Positions 1-6,255 of a stretch of DNA of 6,642 nt are shown piece by piece. This DNA comes from UBA7236 sp964638865 (GTDB lineage Bacteria; Bacteroidota; Bacteroidia; Chitinophagales; BACL12): assembly GCA_964638865.1 (NCBI GenBank), contig CAZXBG010000179.1:1-6642 (forward strand). Direction: 5' to 3'. A program made the position numbers and the translations under genes. The notes under the pieces were generated by a model, which did no database searches, was not told the DNA's origin, and saw nothing but the letters and a program-made list of their open reading frames with translations. How positions within the stretch are numbered: the stretch's first letter is position 1; each line of letters begins with the position of its first letter.

Positions 1-693
1 CTTTAAAGTAGAAATTCCACCATCCACATGCATAATCTGTCCGGTAATCCAACTAGCTTTAGTGGAAATTAAAAACTCTACCATATTAACGATGTCGTCA
101 GTTGTTCCAATTCTTTTTAAAGGGTGTCGTTGTGCATTTGCTTCCCTTTTCTGCTCGCTATTAACCAAAGAAGCAGCCAAAGGAGTATCGGTTAGCGAAG
201 GCGCTATACAATTTACTCTTATTTTTGGAGCATACTCCGCAGCTAACGCTTTTGTTAATCCCTCAATGGCACCTTTAGATGCAGATACCTGTGAATGAAA
301 GGGTAACCCAATTTGAGCTGCAACACTAGAAAATAATATAATGGAGGCATTCTCGCTGTTTTTTAATTTTGAGGCAACAGCTTGTATTATTTTTATTGCT
401 CCTACCACCTGTAAGTTATAGTCATTTGTAAAATCTATTGGTTTAATTCTTTCAAATGGTCTAAGGTTGATGCTGCCAGGGCAATAGATAACACCTGCTA
501 AAGTTTCCGGTAAAAAGTCGAGTGAAATATTTTCCTCCAAAACGTTTAAATGATAATATTTAATAAACGGATGTTCCGGAATAATTTCATTCTTATTAAA
601 TGTTCCAAATACCTGATAACCGGTATTAGCCAATTGGAGGGCTAGTAATTTACCGATTCCTGAAGAAGCACCAATTATTAAATAGTTTACCAT
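1..693 (-). CDS. SDR-family oxidoreductase-like protein, 3' end cut by window edge
   Basis: The frame is open for 231 codons from an ATG at 693 to the window edge with no stop. It is a cytoplasmic Rossmann-fold protein of the short-chain dehydrogenase/reductase family. The cofactor motif GASSGIG is at residues 8-14, after the first beta strand (VNYLIIG). CPGSINL stands where NAG normally is. The tetrad Asn is N93, the catalytic Ser is S123, and K140 lies in SASKGAIEGL. The later VNCIAPSLTDTP and ITGQ..HVDGG motifs are typical of the C-terminal half. HVDGG normally lies very near the end, so only a few residues should be missing. The usual catalytic Tyr, four residues before K140, is Val136. 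The protein may therefore be a subfamily with changed chemistry or a non-catalytic member. The substrate cannot be told. The ATG at 693 is chosen because the first beta strand and glycine motif follow directly. Family assignment is very secure; NAD(P)-dependent reductase activity is not. Confidence 0.93.
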   Translation of the reverse strand, partial: MVNYLIIGASSGIGKLLALQLANTGYQVFGTFNKNEIIPEHPFIKYYHLNVLEENISLDFLPETLAGVIYCPGSINLRPFERIKPIDFTNDYNLQVVGAIKIIQAVASKLKNSENASIILFSSVAAQIGLPFHSQVSASKGAIEGLTKALAAEYAPKIRVNCIAPSLTDTPLAASLVNSEQKREANAQRHPLKRIGTTDDIVNMVEFLISTKASWITGQIMHVDGGISTLK

Positions 694-700
694 ATACTGT

Positions 701-708
701 CAATTATA
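701..708 (-). promoter_or_regulatory. Candidate -7 element of the SDR gene
   Basis: On the minus strand this reads TATAATTG, one mismatch from the Bacteroidota -7 consensus TAnnTTTG. It ends 7 nt before the SDR start codon. A TTG lies about 18 nt upstream, inside the inverted repeat at 721-751, at the spacing expected for the -33 element. The leader would be very short. This is a pattern match only. Confidence 0.35.
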
Positions 709-720
709 TCATTTCAATAC

Positions 721-751
721 TTGCAACAATTTAAAAGTTAAATTGTTGCAA
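721..751. promoter_or_regulatory. Perfect 14-bp inverted repeat, candidate operator of the SDR gene
   Basis: The left arm TTGCAACAATTTAA (721-734) and right arm TTAAATTGTTGCAA (738-751) are exact reverse complements around a 3-nt centre. The repeat lies 27 bp upstream of the SDR ATG and covers the expected -33 region, the position of an operator for a dimeric repressor. As a terminator it fits poorly for the esterase, which is transcribed leftward: on that strand no T-tract follows. A T-rich run follows on the plus strand, but no plus-strand gene precedes it. The regulator is not visible in the window. Confidence 0.6.
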
Positions 752-787
752 TCTGTTTGTTTTATTAAACTTGCTCATGAGGGCAGG

Positions 788-832
788 GTGTGAAAAAACA
801 ACCTCCTCCTTCTCACACTTCAATGTTTACAA
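788..832 (+). repeat. Short repeat copy D1, downstream of the esterase
   Basis: This segment resembles 1893-1936. The first 10 nt (GTGTGAAAAA) are identical, followed by shared AAC, TCCTC, CACACT and TGTT blocks with small indels. It can form a hairpin from GTGTGA (788-793) and TCACAC (813-818); the other copy can also fold, with a 7-bp stem at slightly shifted bases. The two copies lie either side of the esterase gene in the same orientation. Read on the minus strand, the loop holds a purine-rich AGGAGGAGG. Homology stops soon after 832. Confidence 0.45.
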
Positions 833-916
833 ACTTTTGAATGGATTCAGTGGATTGAATGATACAGAATGCGTTTTGTGTATTTGTACACTTATATGCT
901 GTATACAACCTTTTTG

Positions 917-1846
917 TCAATCCTTTACGCCCAATAAAAAAGTAAAAGGAATATATAATCTCTTACCCCAAGACTTTTCGGTATGGTCAGCACCAATAAA
1001 TTCTATTGTTGTCCAGTTTTTTGAAGTATAGCCTTTTGATTTCATAATCTTGTTAACCTTTTTTTGTATTGGCTTATATAATGTATCTAAAGTTTGATTC
1101 CCATAATCAAAATAAATTTTATGATTTTTTGGGTCAGGTAAATTTTCTTTTAAATAAGTCATAATAGCATTTGGAATAGGGTTGTCTTTAATTGCAAAAA
1201 TACCAGGCCAATGCGTGGATAAACAAGCCGTTCCTCCAAAAACATTTGGATATTCACAAATTGCATAGAGTGAAATTAAGCCTCCATAACTCGAACCGCC
1301 AACAAACGTATTTTTGGTGTCCCCAAATACGCTATAAGTACTGTCAATAAATGGTTTTAATTCTTGCACTAAAAACTTCAAATAATTATCAGATTGCACT
1401 TTACCAACTAAAAGTTGTCGATCTCCAACATGTGCTGTATAATATGCATCTTGCTGATCGGGGGTTAATAGCTCAAATGCCTTTTGAGGAAAATAATCAA
1501 CTTGCCTGGTTGCTTCACTATTCCAAATGCCGACTACAATACATTCTTTAATTTTCTGCTGTTTTATGAGTGATGACATTGTTTCATCCACTCCCCATTC
1601 CTGATTATTCCACATTATTGAAGAGTCAAATAATGCTTTTCCATCTTGCATATATAAAACCGGATACTTAGTTTTATTATCATAATTAGGAGGTAACCAA
1701 ACGTCTATATTACGACCAGCAACAAACTTTGATGGGAAATTTGAATATTGTTGGATCGTGCCGCTTGATACTTTTGGTATTTGGCCAAAACAAATATTCG
1801 TTACTATTGAGAATAGAAAACTATAAAAGAAAGTTAGTTTAGCCAT
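917..1846 (-). CDS. Secreted alpha/beta-hydrolase, esterase D / enterochelin esterase-like family
   Basis: A complete gene of 309 residues, ATG at 1846 to TGA at 917-919. Residues 1-21 form a Sec signal peptide (hydrophobic FFYSFLFSIV, likely cut before Q22), so the mature protein is periplasmic or exported. The rest matches the Esterase family (PF00756), which includes enterochelin esterases, S-formylglutathione hydrolases and CE1 carbohydrate esterases. Visible family features are YPVLYMQDGKALFD at 61-74, a nucleophile elbow GSSYG with Ser186, FDYG around Asp247 with a second candidate acid at Asp254, and the probable catalytic His288 in GADHTEKSW. The length is normal for a single-domain member. 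The reaction should be carboxylic-ester hydrolysis. The sequence does not show whether the substrate is a siderophore, an acyl sugar or another ester, and no siderophore or polysaccharide genes are nearby. It shares a strand with the SDR gene 223 bp downstream, but the operator-like repeat between them argues against tight cotranscription. No clear Shine-Dalgarno site is seen. Confidence 0.93.
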   Translation of the reverse strand: MAKLTFFYSFLFSIVTNICFGQIPKVSSGTIQQYSNFPSKFVAGRNIDVWLPPNYDNKTKYPVLYMQDGKALFDSSIMWNNQEWGVDETMSSLIKQQKIKECIVVGIWNSEATRQVDYFPQKAFELLTPDQQDAYYTAHVGDRQLLVGKVQSDNYLKFLVQELKPFIDSTYSVFGDTKNTFVGGSSYGGLISLYAICEYPNVFGGTACLSTHWPGIFAIKDNPIPNAIMTYLKENLPDPKNHKIYFDYGNQTLDTLYKPIQKKVNKIMKSKGYTSKNWTTIEFIGADHTEKSWGKRLYIPFTFLLGVKD

Positions 1847-1865
1847 GTCTGTTAAATTTAGGTAT

Positions 1866-1923
1866 TGTCAGTAAGGTTATATAACTGACAGAGTGTGAAA
1901 AATTAACTCCTCACCACACACTC
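1866..1923. promoter_or_regulatory. Two adjacent inverted repeats upstream of the esterase
   Basis: The first repeat pairs TGTCAGT (1866-1872) with ACTGACA (1884-1890) across 11 nt. The second starts at the next base and pairs GAGTGTG (1891-1897) with CACACTC (1917-1923) across 19 nt. Both sets of 7-bp arms are perfect. They lie 20-77 bp before the esterase ATG, so they fall in its promoter or 5' leader. The second is part of the interspersed repeat and recurs downstream of the gene. They could be operators or leader hairpins. No close TAnnTTTG promoter match was found here; the nearest is TAAATTTA at 1853-1860 (minus), with one mismatch and close to the start codon. Confidence 0.45.
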
Positions 1924-2000
1924 CAGTGTTAAAAAGCGTATAAAAATAACAAAATAATTATAATTGAAGGAGTGCATTTATTTCATACAGAAATTATTGC
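1889..2000 (+). repeat. Interspersed repeat, copy A (left half of the unit)
   Basis: Positions 1937-1970 match 5941-5974 at 33 of 34 bases: 14 identical, one mismatch, 19 identical. Weaker similarity extends left to about 1889/5891 and right to about 2000/6003 with small indels. The 5' part overlaps the hairpin described upstream of the esterase. No homology to the right half of the unit is visible after 2000. A 24-codon minus-strand frame (ATG near 1975) crosses the conserved core, but it is too short to call a gene. Confidence 0.75.
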
Positions 2001-2375
2001 TAAAATTTTTTATAAAGATTTATAAATCAATATAGTACTTTTAGGCTATTTTCAAAAAGCTGTTGCTTTCTTTTTTAATGCCATTAACATTTTTAGTTTG
2101 TTTTTTTACTATTTCGCCTCCTTACCTTGGGGCTTAGGGTTGCAGGTAAAAATTACCGGCAGCTTGGAAATATGCCTTCAAGCCGGAACAAAGATATTAG
2201 AGGTAAAGTGATTTGCCAAAACTAAAACCAGCAATTACCTCTGCTTTTGTCAGTATTTTATATTTCAAAATTTGTTCAATCTTCCACTCCAAAAATTAAG
2301 GATCTTAAATCGGGTGTTGATACAGCTATCACAACTATCAGAAGAAATTATTTTATAACCACAAAAATATTAGTG
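2001..2375. other. Non-coding stretch with a cluster of hairpins
   Basis: No convincing open frame is seen on either strand. Between 2122 and 2242 several inverted repeats occur close together. GGTAA (2145-2149) pairs with TTACC (2153-2157) around AAA. CCGG (2156-2159) and CTTG (2163-2166) pair with CAAG (2179-2182) and CCGG (2183-2186). AGAGGTAA (2199-2206) plus TTGC (2213-2216) pair with the 12-nt block GCAATTACCTCT (2231-2242). A further TTACC at 2122-2126 could pair alternatively with either GGTAA. A weak hairpin AAAGC/GCTTT followed by T-rich sequence lies near 2056-2076, with no plus-strand gene before it. The function is unknown; possibilities are a structured RNA, the remains of an element, or chance. 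Confidence 0.35.
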
Positions 2376-2383
2376 TATTTTTG
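2376..2383 (+). promoter_or_regulatory. Candidate -7 promoter element of the channel gene
   Basis: TATTTTTG matches the Bacteroidota -7 consensus TAnnTTTG exactly and ends 21 bp before the channel ATG, giving a short leader of roughly 15 nt. No good TTG was found at the -33 distance, so only half of the promoter is supported. Confidence 0.45.
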
Positions 2384-2404
2384 CCCTATTAATCTCAAAT
2401 AAAT

Positions 2405-3070
2405 ATGAATAAAGAAAAATTTCATATCAAACTTTCAACCTATCGCTACGAGTTTTTGTTAGCAGCTTTGTTGTTATTAATATTTGATAAAATATTTTTT
2501 CCGGATAACAATGTTTATCTTAAATATATTTGGCCCTTCAATATGATTATAATATCAGTTGCTTGTTTCGGAATATTTAATGGGAAAAGGAGAAGGATTA
2601 TTTTACTAAGAAACATACTAAGTAGTATCGCAATTTCAATGCCTTTTTTATTTCTGGTTTATGGAAATTATTTTTGGTTTCAACAGGTACTCACTGTTTT
2701 TTTTACCATTTATTACTGTTTCATTTTTGCAGAAGTAATGCGGCAAATTATTTCGTCAAAAGAAGTGAGGCTTAATGTGGTAATAGGTTCATTTTGTGGA
2801 TATTTACTTCTGTGTATGATAACCGTTTTTGCTTATTTATTGGTAGAATTGTATCATCCAAATTCCTTTCATGGACTGTCAGAAATTGTAACACTAAAAT
2901 ACAATGAGATAGTATATTTTAGTTTCATAACCATAACCAGTATAGGTTTTGGAGACATGTATCCCATTACAGAAATGAGTAGATTGGTGACTGCGTTTTT
3001 CGGAATGGTTGGACAATTTTATATGGTAGCCTTAGTTGGCATTATTATTTCTAAATTTTCCTCCAAATAA
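2405..3070 (+). CDS. Small six-helix potassium-type ion channel (Ion_trans_2 family)
   Basis: A complete gene of 221 residues in the inner membrane. Hydrophobic helices lie at about 16-32, 43-58, 66-86, 92-112, 123-147 and 190-216. Between the last two is a pore loop: a pore helix near 171-178, then TSIGFGD at 178-184 and MYP. This is the K+ selectivity filter in its GFG variant, as in the Ion_trans_2 family (PF07885). TM5-pore-TM6 is therefore the conducting unit, and four subunits should form a K+ pore. The first four helices lack the spaced arginines of a voltage sensor. The protein ends at SKFSSK just after TM6, with no RCK/TrkA-N or cyclic-nucleotide domain, so no ligand gate is visible. 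It is alone on the plus strand. Its start is supported by the -7 element 21 bp upstream; no Shine-Dalgarno site is evident. K+ selectivity is inferred from the filter. The gating signal is unknown. Confidence 0.93.
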   Translation: MNKEKFHIKLSTYRYEFLLAALLLLIFDKIFFPDNNVYLKYIWPFNMIIISVACFGIFNGKRRRIILLRNILSSIAISMPFLFLVYGNYFWFQQVLTVFFTIYYCFIFAEVMRQIISSKEVRLNVVIGSFCGYLLLCMITVFAYLLVELYHPNSFHGLSEIVTLKYNEIVYFSFITITSIGFGDMYPITEMSRLVTAFFGMVGQFYMVALVGIIISKFSSK

Positions 3071-3071
3071 T

Positions 3072-3370
3072 TTAGCAATAATTATCAAGAAAATTAAATC
3101 CGGATAACGATAAATTTGCACCGGAGGATAAATATGTTATATACCATAAAAGTTTTTTATTATAAGGGAATAATTGCAAATACAAACCGGCATCAAATTG
3201 TATTTTCAGTTTTGGAGTAGGTAATAGTGTTGGATAATGTTGACTGGGTGATAGCGGTCTTTCTGTAACATATAGAATTAAAGTAGGTGGGTTTTATTAT
3301 TGCTGTCTAAAAGCTGCAGGTCATCCGGCATTTACTACGAAGCCGTTTTCAAAAAATAAAATCAGGTTTA
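3072..3370 (-). repeat. Interspersed repeat, copy C (right half), with a decayed minus-strand frame
   Basis: Positions 3233-3302 align with 6059-6129 with one gap and clear majority identity; weaker similarity runs from about 3186 to 3370. GGTTTTATTATTG (3290-3302) is identical at 6373-6385. On the minus strand a stop-free frame of 73 codons runs from 3293 to a stop at 3072, unusually long for such AT-rich sequence. It has no ATG, but an ATG at 3331 opens another frame (MPDDLQLLDSNNKTHLL, stop at 3278) that would join it after a frameshift. Copies B and E also encode NNKT at this place. The repeat evidence is good; the pseudogene reading is inference. The protein is not recognised. Confidence 0.55.
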
Positions 3371-3628
3371 AAATCTTTTCTTCGATTGAAAAAGCAATAT
3401 GGTAAAAAATAAATATTATCCCCCTGCAATAATTGATGCCATAAATGATATCAAAAGTTTGCAAACATCACCTATTAATATTTTTTTTAGACCTAGCTTC
3501 CGAAACTTCTTTCGACTCAGGATTAAATCGCAACTCCGCGAAAAGCGAAGCGGCCGTTAATCAGTATATGTTATGCGAAGCCAAACATTCTGTCAATGGT
3601 TTAGGTGTCCAGATTTCCAGCAACATAA
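3371..3628. other. Gap between convergent genes, with a GC-richer hairpin block
   Basis: The block at about 3494-3570 has noticeably more G and C than its surroundings. It holds two small hairpins: CGAAA (3501-3505) with TTTCG (3510-3514), and CTCCGC (3534-3539) with GCGAAG (3545-3550, one wobble pair). Both lie about 80-130 nt past the stop of the TPR gene, so they could end its transcript, but no T-tract follows on that strand. A run of eight T at about 3481-3488 (plus) has no good stem before it. A 53-codon plus frame (ATG at 3399, stop at 3558-3560) starts plausibly, but its second half is just the hairpin block translated. It is not called as a gene. Confidence 0.3.
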
Positions 3629-5371
3629 TTATAAACTTGATGATGATGATATGTTCATATCAGCAAACTCCCATGCTTTGTCAAATCTGATTTTTACTTT
3701 TTCTGCTTCTGCATTTTTACCCTGCTTCAACAAAGAAGAATACAAACCTATTAATGCCCATCCGTTTTCACGAAATGTTTTTAAGTCCTCGAGGTAAATT
3801 TTTTCTGCCTCAGAATATTTTCCTGCACCAATTAAAACTGCTCCCAGATGATGACGGACAGAGAAAAACCAGTCAGGCGGTTCATCGTAATTCAATTTGT
3901 CTTCAAGCGCAACTGCTTCATATAATAATGTAATTGCTTGAGCATACTGCTTTTTTTGCTGATAGATTTCTGCTGACAGAACTTTTATTGCAATCTGCAT
4001 CAACTCATAGGATGTATTAATATCCCAAATTGTAAGTGTTTTGAGAATAGAATCTTCCGATAGTTTTTTAAGCAAAGAAAGTTCTTTCTCTGCATTTGAT
4101 AAATTTTTTTCCCCAAGATAAGCCATTCCTCTTGCATAGTGTAAAACGGCACGGGGATAAATTAAATTCTCCTCGGGCATCGGAATAGACAAAATTGTAT
4201 CCCACATTGCAAATTTGATTGCAACATAATATGGTATTGTATAATAATGCTGAAGTGTTCCCCAACCGGGCTCCGTCATAATATCTTCGGCAGTATTTAT
4301 CTGCACTTTTTTCGCTGCCATCCAGGCAAGTTTCGAATTTCCTTCCAGTGTGGCAGTGGCAGATAGAAAATGATAGTTGTGAGGGTAGTAGGACAGCGGA
4401 TAAGCACCTTGTGCATGACAAGCAGTTATGTAATTACTGTCCACTTTTACTGCTTCCAAATTTGCAAGTGTGCCGAGATGATAATCACCGGTATTGATGT
4501 AAATATGAGAGGGCATGTGAACTAAATGCCCTGCACCGGGGACAAGCGTTGCCAATAATTTTGCACTTGCTAATCCCTTTTCAGGATTTGCAGATGCTTC
4601 CACCGCATGAATGTAGAAATGATGAGCACCCGGATGTGTAGGATTTATTTTTATCAGGTGTTCCAGTACAGCAAGCAATTCCGGTGTCCATGGTTTTGGT
4701 TTCTTTGTTTCCTTTTCATACAAATCCCAGGGATGTAAGTCCATCATCGATTCGGCATAAATTGCACCTATGTCTGGGTCAGAAGAAAATTTATCATACA
4801 CTTTTTTCATTGCGTTGCTGTAGGCAATATCAAGAGGTTTGCGGTCGTCCGGTGGTTTTTCCGAATAGCGAAACGACAATGCCTTAATGAGTTCTTTTTC
4901 CTTTGCGGTGCAAGGGTCTGCAAGCGTAATTGCTTTTTGAATTGCATTATATGCTCTTTCAAAATTATCTTCCTCCATACCTGCATTATAATTAGGGCCT
5001 AATACATAAGCATATCCCCAAAAACACATGGCACAGGTAGAATCAATTCTTGTGGCTTCAAAAAATGAACGGGCTGCTTCGGCATGATTGAAAGCATAAG
5101 CGAGCATAATGCCCTGGTTGAAATACGCTTGCGCTTCCTTGTTTTTTGTAGTGATAGAGAAATTGATTCCATCAAGCCCTTTAAACTTTGGAGCTTTTGT
5201 ACCGGAAGAATACCAATCCTTGTCAGAGGTTTTGGGTTTGCAGTGCGCTGCATATTTTTCGGAAGAAGAATCCTGCCCGTTTTTTAAATCATCGATGTCG
5301 GTTTGTTGGCCGGTTTGATTACAGCTTACAAAAAGCAAAATAATCAGCGTGATGTAAAATAAGTTTTTCAT
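3629..5371 (-). CDS. Large tetratricopeptide-repeat lipoprotein with conserved His motifs
   Basis: A complete gene of 580 residues from the ATG at 5371. The N-terminus MKNLFYITLIILLFVSC is a lipoprotein signal with lipobox FVSC and acylated Cys17, so the protein should be anchored on the periplasmic or outer-membrane side. A TTG 30 bp upstream is in frame but would put ten polar residues before the signal and lies inside the candidate promoter; it is rejected. TPR-like helix pairs are clear at about 80-125 (FNQGIMLAYAFNHAEAARSF), 465-490, 505-535 and 538-568. The middle carries short motifs that I remember as shared by many bacterial proteins of this size: ACAMCFWG (Cys113, Cys116), HPGAHHFYIHAVEAS (His246, 250, 251, 255), GHLVHMPSHIY (His282, 285, 289) and YPHNYHFL (His331, 334). 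Such fixed His clusters are not needed for TPR packing and suggest metal binding or catalysis, but no activity is known to me. The C-terminus ends in a Ser run encoded by a short trinucleotide repeat. It is monocistronic and convergent with the channel gene. TPR and lipoprotein calls are strong; function is unknown. Confidence 0.9.
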   Translation of the reverse strand: MKNLFYITLIILLFVSCNQTGQQTDIDDLKNGQDSSSEKYAAHCKPKTSDKDWYSSGTKAPKFKGLDGINFSITTKNKEAQAYFNQGIMLAYAFNHAEAARSFFEATRIDSTCAMCFWGYAYVLGPNYNAGMEEDNFERAYNAIQKAITLADPCTAKEKELIKALSFRYSEKPPDDRKPLDIAYSNAMKKVYDKFSSDPDIGAIYAESMMDLHPWDLYEKETKKPKPWTPELLAVLEHLIKINPTHPGAHHFYIHAVEASANPEKGLASAKLLATLVPGAGHLVHMPSHIYINTGDYHLGTLANLEAVKVDSNYITACHAQGAYPLSYYPHNYHFLSATATLEGNSKLAWMAAKKVQINTAEDIMTEPGWGTLQHYYTIPYYVAIKFAMWDTILSIPMPEENLIYPRAVLHYARGMAYLGEKNLSNAEKELSLLKKLSEDSILKTLTIWDINTSYELMQIAIKVLSAEIYQQKKQYAQAITLLYEAVALEDKLNYDEPPDWFFSVRHHLGAVLIGAGKYSEAEKIYLEDLKTFRENGWALIGLYSSLLKQGKNAEAEKVKIRFDKAWEFADMNISSSSSL

Positions 5372-5398
5372 TTTATGGAGATTGTTGTTTTGCTTATT

Positions 5399-5406
5399 CA
5401 AAGATA
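5399..5406 (-). promoter_or_regulatory. Candidate -7 promoter element of the TPR lipoprotein gene
   Basis: On the minus strand this reads TATCTTTG, an exact match to TAnnTTTG, ending 27 bp before the ATG at 5371. Transcription would then start near 5390, downstream of the alternative TTG start, which supports the ATG. A TTG upstream lies 25 nt away, longer than the usual spacing, so the -33 element is uncertain. Confidence 0.45.
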
Positions 5407-5890
5407 CAAATATTGAATTTTACACGGACGCCAATTGGTTTCTGATAACAGTTTTCTATTGCCTGCTATAGCAAAGTTAGATGCAGATTTCTTCGGCGAG
5501 AACAATTATAGAAAGAAACTTTAACCACTTGGTAAAACAAATGCATGCATTGCAAGTAGTATCGGTTGGTGGTAAGTTCGATCATTTTTAATAAGGTCTC
5601 TATTTTCACTATTTAATTATCAATAAGTTCAACTGCATTATTCATTTCAGCATTTAACCGGTTATAAATAACTTCAATTGTATCGATTATTTGGTAATTA
5701 TTTGAGTTTTTGACATTAAAAGTTTAAAATATTTATTAAACAAATCAATATAATTACAACACAATTTTAAGTGCGCATTCCGGGCTTTAGTTTAATTTAA
5801 AAAATGAGTTATTGTTAACTTTATTTAAGTGCCTTTATTTCTGAAGTAAGAATAACCTATTTCTGTTTATTTTTAAATTACTGCTAAAAT
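5407..5890. other. Intergenic stretch without a convincing gene; one coding-like fragment
   Basis: No complete gene is seen on either strand. On the minus strand a short stop-to-stop frame (5723 to the stop at 5613) reads as a plausible amphipathic helix, with NYQIIDTIEVIYNRL and then NAEMNNAVELIDN. It has no usable start; its only Met is 11 codons from the end. It may be the tail of a decayed gene or chance. Two perfect palindromes occur: AATGCATGCATT at 5540-5551, and TAACCGGTTA near 5655. No terminator or promoter for a neighbouring gene was recognised beyond the -7 element of the TPR gene. Confidence 0.3.
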
Positions 5891-6200
5891 CAGAGGGCGA
5901 TAAACCTAATTTCACTATCTCTAATCCCAATGTTAATAATCGTATAAAAATAACCAAATAATTATAATTGAAGGGTCCATTTATAACATATAGAAATTAT
6001 AGCGATTATAAACCGTCATTAAATTGAGTTTTTGGGTTTGGAAGAAGGATTAGACTAAGATAGTGTTGTTCGTGTGATAACGACTTATGTGGAACATTTT
6101 GGTTTAAAAACAGATAGGTTTTGTTATTGGTGATTTAACCCGGAGGAGTAGCTGGCATTGGATAATACGATGTTTTTAAAATTCCATTTTAAATCGGTTT
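5891..6200 (+). repeat. Interspersed repeat, copy B (most complete copy)
   Basis: This copy joins the two halves seen separately elsewhere. The left half (5891-6003) matches copy A, with 33 of 34 identities at 5941-5974. The right half (about 6010-6200) matches copy C at 3186-3370, best at 6059-6129. All copies have the same orientation. In the minus direction the right half reads NNKT...SLSHEQHY...PNPK.QF..GL, in line with copy C's SPSQHY...PTPKLKIQF.AGL, then meets stops. No terminal inverted repeats or target duplications are recognised, so it is not assigned to a transposon family. Confidence 0.7.
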
Positions 6201-6255
6201 ATCAGGAAACAATTTATGCAAATTACTGCCACTACAATTTTTAATAAAAGTTAGG

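Noticed and set aside
62..298. Plus-strand frame opposite the SDR gene
   Set aside because: It is antisense to conserved SDR motifs and has no support of its own.
771..1031. Plus-strand frame crossing the end of the esterase and the gap
   Set aside because: It overlaps the esterase 3' end antisense and the D1 repeat; it is Cys-rich and not protein-like.
2056..2076. Possible rho-independent terminator (AAAGC/GCTTT followed by T-rich sequence)
   Set aside because: The stem is only five weak pairs, and no plus-strand gene ends upstream of it.
3399..3560. 53-codon plus-strand frame
   Set aside because: The first half looks plausible, but the second half is the GC-richer hairpin block translated. 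No promoter or recognisable similarity supports it.
4068..5318. Several open frames on both strands inside the TPR gene
   Set aside because: They overlap a long, clearly coding frame and have no protein-like motifs; they are shadows.
5372..5401. Upstream in-frame TTG start for the TPR lipoprotein
   Set aside because: It would put ten polar residues before a clean lipoprotein signal and lies inside the candidate -7 element at 5399-5406; the ATG at 5371 fits both.
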